64,000 nucleotides of DNA from an uncultured Gemmatimonadales bacterium. Its GTDB lineage: Bacteria; Gemmatimonadota; Gemmatimonadetes; Palauibacterales; Palauibacteraceae. The notes beneath the pieces are model-generated. The model was given only the letters and a program-made list of their open reading frames with translations, was not told where the DNA came from and made no database searches. Location of the stretch: NCBI GenBank assembly GCA_947259585.1, contig CAMYMV010000011.1:1-64000 (forward strand). The letters run 5' to 3'. Position numbers and translations under genes: made by a program. Below, in pieces: positions 57,351 through 64,000 of the stretch. Position 1 is the stretch's first letter; every line of letters starts with the position of its first letter.

Positions 57351-57424
57351 AACCCGCAGGGGGTCACACGCTTGGTGCTTCCGACCCTACTAGTCTGGCT
57401 GCCACCAACGGGTGCCCCCTGCGG
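57351..57424. ncRNA. Candidate structured element, copy B
   Basis: Outer stem CGCAGGGGG(T)CAC (57355-57367)/GTGCCCCCTGCG (57412-57423); inner TTGG-TGCTT-CCGA; first 28 nt 24/28 identical to copy A; GCTGCC(A/G)CCAACGG shared. Confidence 0.5.
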
Positions 57425-57806
57425 ATCCCCAAGGCGCGGGGTGTCTCCGTGTATGCAAACGCCTTCCCGACAACGAGACCCCGCCCGACGACGACCTCTA
57501 CTTAAGTCGCCCGAGTCACACCCAGCCGAAGCGGACCAGCGTCCTGTTGGCCCGCATGGTCACGAGGACCAAGAAGAGGCAGAGCGTCGCCAATCGCTTG
57601 CGTCGGACCCTGTAGCGCGCAAGTCGGGACAGGAGGGCCTCGGGGCCGGTATTGCGGGGTCTACATCAGCGAGCAGGGCTTCGATTCCCATCTAGAACAC
57701 ATCTAAAGAAAAGCCCCTAGCCGACTACAGAATAAGGCTTACAAGTCTGGACGGCCGGATTCGCCTGACCGCGACCGAGCGCAGCGAGCGGAGCCAACCG
57801 GCGACC

Positions 57807-57850
57807 CCCTGCTCCCAAAGCCGATGACGGGCGCGCGCTGGCGCTGGTGG
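57807..57850. repeat. GC-rich dispersed repeat, copy R3
   Basis: ccctgctcccaaagccgatgacgggcgcgcgctggcgctggtgg, 40/44 to R1. Confidence 0.8.
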
Positions 57851-57957
57851 CCGCGCGACTCCCCTCCCCGTGCGCGCGTCAGCGCCGGTGGGCGCTCGTG
57901 GGCGCTGGCACTGCCGCTGGCACTATGGACCCAAGCTTAGTGGCTGATCAGAAGGCC

Positions 57958-60603
57958 TCAGCCGCCAATCGCGGCCAAGCGGCGGAGCTCTTGGAACCAG
58001 TTCTCCACGACGTTGAGTCGGTCTGCGGTGCGCTCTTCGGGGCTGAGGATGATCAGGGACCGTGCACCATCGGGGGATACCACGTAGGAACGCCCCCCGA
58101 CGTTGAGCCAGCGATCTTCCTGGACGAACAACTCTGGTACTCCGGCTTGGAAGCCGGAACCGGGCGAGATCGGCAGGGACATCAGCCGCGTACCGCTACG
58201 GTAGTACAGCACCGAGCCGTCTGCCGCCCAGTAGGGCTCCTCACCGCCGTCGGTCGACACCTGCCAGCGCCGTCCGGTTCGCGGATATGGCTCGACGAAC
58301 ACTTCGTATCGGCCGGGCTCGTCGCTGGTGTACGCCACCCATTCTCCGCCCGGATCGAGCACAGCTCCCCACTCGTTGAATCCAGTGCTCAGGAACGGTT
58401 CGGGTGAGGATCCCTCGTCGGTGGAGACCTGGTAGATACTCCAACTCCCCTCGTCGACGACGTCTACCAGCAGCGTGCGCCCGTCCGCAGACCACCACGT
58501 CGGCATCGGGCTCGCGCCGACTTCGGCGAGCAACTCCGCAGGCTCCAAGCTGTCTACTCGCTTGCCGAGGATTCTAGTGTCGCCCAAGCGTTGAAACGCC
58601 ACTGACTGACCGTCGGAAGACCAGAGGGGGAATTGAGAAAGATCGTCACTCGTCAGAGGCGTTGCTCGCCCCGTTTCGAGATCCAACACCAGGATGTTGA
58701 AGCGAGTAACGCCGGCCGAGACGGCCAGGCGCCGGCCGTCGGGCGAGAGCTCGAAGCGGCCGTAGCGGGCCGCATCGAACGGCAAGAAATCCCGTGCCCC
58801 GGCTCGATCTACCCAGACAAGCAGGCCGATCTCCGCCCAGGTTCCGGATGCGTAGACCATGGTCCCGTTGGCGGCGACCTCGTAGTAGGCCGCCCCATGC
58901 CATTCGATACGCATGTCATCGAGGACCGGAAATGGAGGCCCGGTCGTGCGCAAGCTTTCAGGATCGAACGGGCTTGCCAGGAGCTGGCCGCCCATTGTGT
59001 AAAGGAGATGTCCCGAATCCGCATATCGAGGCGCCGTACCGGCCACGATGTCTACGCGCTCTCCGGTCTCCAGGAAAAGTCCCCGGACTCGTCCCTGATA
59101 CGTATAGATCATGGTCGCGCCCCCCGGCAGGGCCAGTGGTTCGCCCCACTCGAGTGACATCTGGTTCTCGGAGTACCGCTCCTCTGGTGCACCTCCGTTC
59201 TCCGGAACCCACAGCAGCCGATGCCCCTCTTCGACGCCGAACGCGATCCACCCATCATCGGTCCATGTCCCGCCTGTGGGGTTGGCGGCGCGAGCCAGCG
59301 ACACGGGAGCCCCACCGCTAAGGCTCACTTTCTTGAGCTCGTCGCCGGCGAAAAACGCCACCCACTCGCCGTCGGGGGAGAAGAAGGGGTCGTAGGCGCC
59401 CTCCGTACCGGCCACAGGGGACGAGTCGAACGCTCCGATGGGACGGATGTAGAGTCTTGTCGTAGAGGCTTCTTGGCCGGAGAACGCGATCAGGGAGCCG
59501 TCCGACGAGATATCCAGTGCTTTGCGGCCAAGGGCGAGCGGATGCGATCCGACGAATGCGAGGGGCGCCGAGTCGGGAAGTTGAACCATCCAGCGACGCA
59601 CGGCGACACCTTCTTCGGCATCGAAGCGGCCCATCGGCCTCAGGTAGGCAACCACAGCGGTGACGACCGCCACGGTCGCCACCGCCGCAGCGACGATGAA
59701 ACGGCGCCGCCACGGGCGACCTGAGCCCTTGGGTACCTTCGTGGGCGCCACCGCCGCTACTCCCGAAGGGCCGACGTCCGTCAGCCCCGCCTTGAACTCC
59801 AGGGCGGTTCGGAACCGGTCGGCGGGCAGCTTCGCGAGGACCTTCGCCAATGCCGCATCCATGTGAGCGGGCACCGTGTCCCGCCGTGCGCGGACGGGCA
59901 AGGGGGTCTGCGTGAGCTTCTTGATCAGTACTTCCTCGACGCTGTCACCCGTATGCGGCGACTCACCGGCCAGCATCTCGTACAGCACGCAGCCGAGCGA
60001 GTAGAGGTCGCTGCGGGCATCTGCCGTTCGTTCTCCCTTCGCCTGCTCAGGGCTCATGTACTTGGGCGTTCCGATCGGCACTCCAGTCTGCGTGAGGCGG
60101 GCGCCTTCCGCGGCTCTTACAGCCAGCGCGATTCCGAAATCGGCGACGAGTGCTCGCCCTTCCTGGAGAAGGATGTTTCCCGGCTTGATGTCCCGGTGAA
60201 TGACGTCATGGCGGTGGGCGTAGTCCAGGGCGTCGGCGACGTCGACGGCGATTCGAATCGCCTCCTCGACGGGGAGTTGGCGCTCCCGGTTCAGCTTGTC
60301 CTGCAGGGACTCCCCCTCCACGAAAGGCATCACGTAGAACACGTGCCCATCCGCCTCCCCGGAGTCGAACAGGGGGAGAATGTGCGGGTGCTGAAGGTTG
60401 GCGGTCACCCGGATCTCGGCCAGAAACCGGTCCGATCCCACCGCCGCGGCCAGCTCCGGATGGAGCACCTTGATGGCCACCTTTCGGTCGTGGCGGAGAT
60501 CGTGGGCCAAGAAGACCGTAGCCATCCCGCCTCGCCCGACCTCACGCTCGACGCTATACCGGTCGGCGAGGGCGTGGCTCAGGCGCTCAGGTTGCTCGTC
60601 CAT
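57958..60603 (-). CDS. Serine/threonine protein kinase fused to TolB-like beta-propeller
   Basis: YSVEREVGRGGMATVFLAHD, HRDIKPGNILL, DFGIALAV; TM; DPFFSPDGEWVAFFAG and similar propeller repeats; start MDEQPERLSHAL. Confidence 0.92.
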   Translation of the reverse strand: MDEQPERLSHALADRYSVEREVGRGGMATVFLAHDLRHDRKVAIKVLHPELAAAVGSDRFLAEIRVTANLQHPHILPLFDSGEADGHVFYVMPFVEGESLQDKLNRERQLPVEEAIRIAVDVADALDYAHRHDVIHRDIKPGNILLQEGRALVADFGIALAVRAAEGARLTQTGVPIGTPKYMSPEQAKGERTADARSDLYSLGCVLYEMLAGESPHTGDSVEEVLIKKLTQTPLPVRARRDTVPAHMDAALAKVLAKLPADRFRTALEFKAGLTDVGPSGVAAVAPTKVPKGSGRPWRRRFIVAAAVATVAVVTAVVAYLRPMGRFDAEEGVAVRRWMVQLPDSAPLAFVGSHPLALGRKALDISSDGSLIAFSGQEASTTRLYIRPIGAFDSSPVAGTEGAYDPFFSPDGEWVAFFAGDELKKVSLSGGAPVSLARAANPTGGTWTDDGWIAFGVEEGHRLLWVPENGGAPEERYSENQMSLEWGEPLALPGGATMIYTYQGRVRGLFLETGERVDIVAGTAPRYADSGHLLYTMGGQLLASPFDPESLRTTGPPFPVLDDMRIEWHGAAYYEVAANGTMVYASGTWAEIGLLVWVDRAGARDFLPFDAARYGRFELSPDGRRLAVSAGVTRFNILVLDLETGRATPLTSDDLSQFPLWSSDGQSVAFQRLGDTRILGKRVDSLEPAELLAEVGASPMPTWWSADGRTLLVDVVDEGSWSIYQVSTDEGSSPEPFLSTGFNEWGAVLDPGGEWVAYTSDEPGRYEVFVEPYPRTGRRWQVSTDGGEEPYWAADGSVLYYRSGTRLMSLPISPGSGFQAGVPELFVQEDRWLNVGGRSYVVSPDGARSLIILSPEERTADRLNVVENWFQELRRLAAIGG

Positions 60604-60772
60604 ATCCCGGCATCGTAGGCGGCTCATAGGGACCCTGAGGACACACCATCATAAGCGAACAGCGCTGAGCATGTCGACGTTCGCCTCGTGTCCTCGCGAG
60701 TCCGACGAAAACCTCAACTGTAGCGACGACCCGCTCCTGCGGATTGGAAGCGCCGCGGTCGGCAGTCCAGAC

Positions 60773-61195
60773 TCAGCTGAGCAACCTGATGCGACTGCCG
60801 CCGAAGTGTATCCGCACCGCCGCGCCGATCTTGAGCCCCTCGATGTACTTCGCCAAGAGCTCAACGACATTTGCAGGCTGGAAGTGATCCGGTTTCGTCT
60901 CCGGGTGCGGCTGGTACACGAGCACGTCATGAAAAGACTCCGCGAACTCTAGCTTGGCGGGACAAAACGAGAAATCTTCGCAGATTGGGTCATCCCAGCA
61001 GACGTTGGTCAGCGTCAGCGGATTCACTAGCCGAAAGCCCTCCACATCTAGAGCCACGTTCAATGTGGCCGGGTGGCACCAGCTGATGTCCAGACCGCGA
61101 TTCAGGAAGAGCGGCGTCTGCCTGGGAATCGTCCGGGCGGCCTGACCGTGTCCAGAGACAACCGTTCCGGCGATTGAGACGTTCTGAGCGATCAA
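60773..61195 (-). CDS. Hypothetical protein (140 aa)
   Basis: ORF only; plausible composition, no family recognised. Confidence 0.45.
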   Translation of the reverse strand: MIAQNVSIAGTVVSGHGQAARTIPRQTPLFLNRGLDISWCHPATLNVALDVEGFRLVNPLTLTNVCWDDPICEDFSFCPAKLEFAESFHDVLVYQPHPETKPDHFQPANVVELLAKYIEGLKIGAAVRIHFGGSRIRLLS

Positions 61196-61297
61196 GTCAA
61201 GGATCCTAACACCCGAGCACGAACAGCAGCGTTGGAGCGGACACTCGCGAGCGGGTGGGCTGCCCGCTGAGTGGAGGCGTTTTCGCCGCGCTTTCGC

Positions 61298-63655
61298 CTA
61301 AACCCCTCGGCGCTTGGATACACCGGTATCATCCGGAAACAACTCCACGACGCCGAGGACTTCCGCGCCTCCCGCCTCCCGGAAGGCCGCTGCGGCCTCT
61401 CGCTGCCCTTCGCGTGCCCGCTCAAGCGCCGTCTGGAAGCGCGGCTCTTTGCGGAGCGAATCAAACCAGGTATCCCGCGCGAGCCCCTCGAGCGGATAGA
61501 ATCCACGCTCGATCATCGCCTCGAGGAACTCGAGGCCGAGCTCGACGGCGCCGGCCCGAGCCGCCGTACGCGCAAGGAAGAAGATGGCCTCCGGGTCCCG
61601 GACACCCAGGTCTCGGACCCGGCGGAGCTTAGCGTCAGCTTCAGCCGCTCGACCGTAGAGCGCGTCGAGAGGCGCTCCGATGTAATACTCGCGCGACCCC
61701 TCGAGATTCTCCTCCAACACGCTCTCGAGCAGCTCGATCGCTGCCGCGTCTTCTCCCTTCCGCGCTTTGATAGCAGCGCGCAGGTAGGTGGCGTCGCGGT
61801 CCGGTGCCGCGGCGAGGGCCCGCTCGAACTCGCCGAGCTGCATATAGGTATGCTCAACGCTCGTCTTGATCTTGGGATCGAGGGCCCGTGCCCGTTCGTG
61901 GGCGGCGACGGAAGCGGCGTACAGCCCCTGGAACCGGCATGCCGGAACGAGTCCCGCCCACAAGTTCGCCTCCGTCGGCTGTTCCCTTATGCGCTCCAGC
62001 AAGCGAAGCATCGCCCCTCGCCCATCTCCGAGCTCTTCAAGTTGGTAGTACGTGTAGAGGTTGTGAAGGAGGGGTGACTCGGGATCCATCTCCCAGGCCT
62101 TCTCGAAGGCTTCGCGCGCCAGCCCCAGGTGTCTCTCCGAATCCTCATCGAAGATGTACTTCCCAATGACGCGACACACGCGCGCGTACTGCACCCGAGC
62201 CGGCAAGTAGTTCGGGTCTTGCTCGACGCTCTGTCGCAGGAGGTCACGAATGGCGATCACCTCCGCGTTCGTCTTGGCCCAGCCCTCCACGTGGAGCGCA
62301 CGCAGATAGAGCTCGTACGCGTCCGGGTTGGCCGGCACATCCCGGTGAAGCCGGGCGTGCTCGTTCGGTGTGAGCGGGATTGCAACCCCGTCCACTACCT
62401 TGCTAGCGAGCTCGTCTTGCAGCTGGAAGAGATCCCCGATCGCGACGTCCTCCTGCAGCGACCAGACGACCGTACCGGAAGGCACTTCGAGGAGCTCCGC
62501 GTTGAGACGCAGCCGCGAGCCTGCCGACATTAGATTCCCGGCCAGCGCATAGTCGACCTCGATCTCGGACGCCAGCTTCTTGAGGTCCGGCTCTGCCCCG
62601 CCCACGGACGCCGCGACCCTGGTGGAACGCACCGCCAGGTGCTGGATTCCCGCAAGCGATGATCCGATCGCCTCCGGGAGGCTCGTTGACAGGAAGTCGA
62701 CCTCCGGATCGGGACGCAGCATCCGGAACGGTAGTGCTACAAAACGCTTGACCGTCTCCACCCGACGCCGTGAGAGAGGCGTGTCACGGCCGACGCCGCT
62801 CTCGAGCATCCGCACTCGCTCCATCGCCTCGCGCAGCTCGTTTGCCATTTCGGCCGCCGACGCCGGCCGCTCCTCGCGCTTCTTGGCGATCGCGCGGCGA
62901 ATGACTCGGTCGATCGCTTCGATCCCGAGCGTGCCGCTGAGCGGCGGCGGCTGCTCGTGCGCGCAGGCGTGGAAGACGTCGATGGCGTTGGATCCCGGAA
63001 AGGCGCGTCTGCCGGACATCATCTCGTACAGGATCGCCCCGCACGAAAACAGATCGCTGCGCGGACCCACCTCCTCGGCGCGCCACTGCTCGGGCGCCAT
63101 GTAATGCGGGGTGCCTACGATCGCCCCCGTCTGGGTAAGCTGCGTGTCTTCGGACACGGCCGCGGGGCGGGCGAGCCCGAAATCCAGCAGCTTGATCCCG
63201 ACCTCGGTCAGGAAGATGTTCGAAGGCTTCAGGTCCCGGTGGACGAGACCCCGCTCGTGTAGAAAGCCGACCGGCTGTAATACCTCGAGCGTGATCGAGA
63301 CCGCCTCTTCGATGCCCGCCCGCTCGCGGCCCAGGCGCGCATCGAGCCCCTCGCCTTCGAGCAACTCCATCGCGATCCACAGCTCGTCCTCCCGCTCCTC
63401 TACCCCGTAGACCTGGCAGATCCCGGGATGGTTGAGGCTTGCCGCGGCGCGCGCCTCACGCCACAAGCGCTCGCGAAGCTCTTTCGACTTGAGCTCTCCG
63501 AGCGTCTTGAGCGCGATCTTGCGGCCGAGGCGTTCGTCCTCGGCGCAGTAGACAACACCCATGCCGCCGCGGCCCAAGACATCAGTGATTCGGTAGGGAC
63601 CGATCCTGTCGGGCTCGCCGGTTGCGTCGAACGACCGTCTGAACCACTTGATCAT
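61298..63655 (-). CDS. Serine/threonine protein kinase with C-terminal TPR-like region
   Basis: YRITDVLGRGGMGVVYCAEDERLGRKIALKTL, HRDLKPSNIFL, DFGLARP; AFEKAWEMDPESPLLHNLYTYYQLEEL TPR-like helices. Confidence 0.92.
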   Translation of the reverse strand: MIKWFRRSFDATGEPDRIGPYRITDVLGRGGMGVVYCAEDERLGRKIALKTLGELKSKELRERLWREARAAASLNHPGICQVYGVEEREDELWIAMELLEGEGLDARLGRERAGIEEAVSITLEVLQPVGFLHERGLVHRDLKPSNIFLTEVGIKLLDFGLARPAAVSEDTQLTQTGAIVGTPHYMAPEQWRAEEVGPRSDLFSCGAILYEMMSGRRAFPGSNAIDVFHACAHEQPPPLSGTLGIEAIDRVIRRAIAKKREERPASAAEMANELREAMERVRMLESGVGRDTPLSRRRVETVKRFVALPFRMLRPDPEVDFLSTSLPEAIGSSLAGIQHLAVRSTRVAASVGGAEPDLKKLASEIEVDYALAGNLMSAGSRLRLNAELLEVPSGTVVWSLQEDVAIGDLFQLQDELASKVVDGVAIPLTPNEHARLHRDVPANPDAYELYLRALHVEGWAKTNAEVIAIRDLLRQSVEQDPNYLPARVQYARVCRVIGKYIFDEDSERHLGLAREAFEKAWEMDPESPLLHNLYTYYQLEELGDGRGAMLRLLERIREQPTEANLWAGLVPACRFQGLYAASVAAHERARALDPKIKTSVEHTYMQLGEFERALAAAPDRDATYLRAAIKARKGEDAAAIELLESVLEENLEGSREYYIGAPLDALYGRAAEADAKLRRVRDLGVRDPEAIFFLARTAARAGAVELGLEFLEAMIERGFYPLEGLARDTWFDSLRKEPRFQTALERAREGQREAAAAFREAGGAEVLGVVELFPDDTGVSKRRGV

Positions 63656-63838
63656 CGCGGCCTCGGTGCCTCACGTGCGTCTGCTGCCGGAGCACATCCG
63701 CGCTCCGGGCTCGTGCGCCAGCCGCATCGAAGGTAGGAGCGCTACTCTCGAGAAGCTACGCGTTCAGGTGCTCGGAGCCCTACGCGGACGTCCGGCTGTG
63801 CGCGCACTTGCGGGTTAGGCAGGTGTGCCACCGTACCG

Positions 63839-63895
63839 GTGTCAGAAACAGTGACAAACTTGTGTCACTGCTCAGGCTTTCTTGGGGCCTAAGCC
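63839..63895. repeat. REP-like direct repeat, copy 1
   Basis: GTGTCAGAAACAGTGACAAACTTGTGTCACTG...GGGGCCTAAGCC; contains hairpin AGTGACA/TGTCACT. Confidence 0.7.
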
Positions 63896-63930
63896 ATTGC
63901 GGCGTGCCGCGCGGGAGTGCTACCAGCCCA

Positions 63931-63975
63931 GTGTCAGTAACGGTGCCAAACTTACGTCTCTGTGGGGCCTCAGCC
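63931..63975. repeat. REP-like direct repeat, copy 2
   Basis: GTGTCAGTAACGGTGCCAAACTT (20/23 to copy 1) ...GGGGCCTCAGCC. Confidence 0.7.
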
Positions 63976-64000
63976 GAGCTTAGAAATCACCTAACGTAAA

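Noticed and set aside
55741-57424. Interpretation of elements A/B as integron attC sites
   Set aside because: No RYYYAAC/GTTRRRY core pair at the element ends and no integrase in the window; kept only as an uncharacterised structured repeat.
57372-57695. 107-aa ORF downstream of element B
   Set aside because: Overlaps element B, low-complexity basic/proline-rich translation, no family resemblance.
57660-57735. tRNA/tmRNA 3'-end-like string TTCGATTCCC followed by AAAGAAAAGCCCCTAG, suggestive of an att site
   Set aside because: The T-arm does not pair properly, no tRNA body upstream, and no integrase in the window; chance match cannot be excluded.
1-64000. CRISPR arrays, rRNA, tRNA, prophage or canonical defence islands
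   Set aside because: Scanned for regular direct repeats and family motifs; only the VapBC-like pair was found, so none is claimed.

Overview
High-GC bacterial chromosomal window, about 64 kb. Gene content (kinase/TolB fusions, M3/M19 peptidases, serine hydrolases, CruF/CruC-type carotenoid genes) suggests Gemmatimonadota or a relative; this is inference only, since no rRNA or marker phylogeny is present. I support about 52 protein-coding genes. No rRNA, tRNA, CRISPR array, transposase or phage structural gene was recognised. Main blocks: a tetraheme cytochrome c overlapping a membrane cNMP-binding protein (5.6-6.9 kb); a VapBC-like toxin-antitoxin pair with an operator-like repeat (13.0-13.7 kb); a cell-envelope/osmotic block with a 23-aa-repeat peptidoglycan-binding protein, ECF sigma, MscS and MscL (15.5-19.4 kb); a carotenoid-tailoring operon (cruF, acyltransferase, glycosyltransferase; 19.6-22.2 kb); an oxidative sugar/glycoside locus (GMC oxidoreductase + gluconate-2-DH subunit 3, DUF1080, Gfo/Idh/MocA, GH4, transporters; 35.2-50.7 kb); and kinase-rich ends. 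The most interesting unexplained structure is in the gene-poor stretch 55.1-57.9 kb. Two direct copies of a ~75-nt inverted-repeat element, with base changes that largely preserve pairing, flank a methyltransferase and two small membrane proteins. Other dispersed repeats lie nearby and at the right edge of the window.
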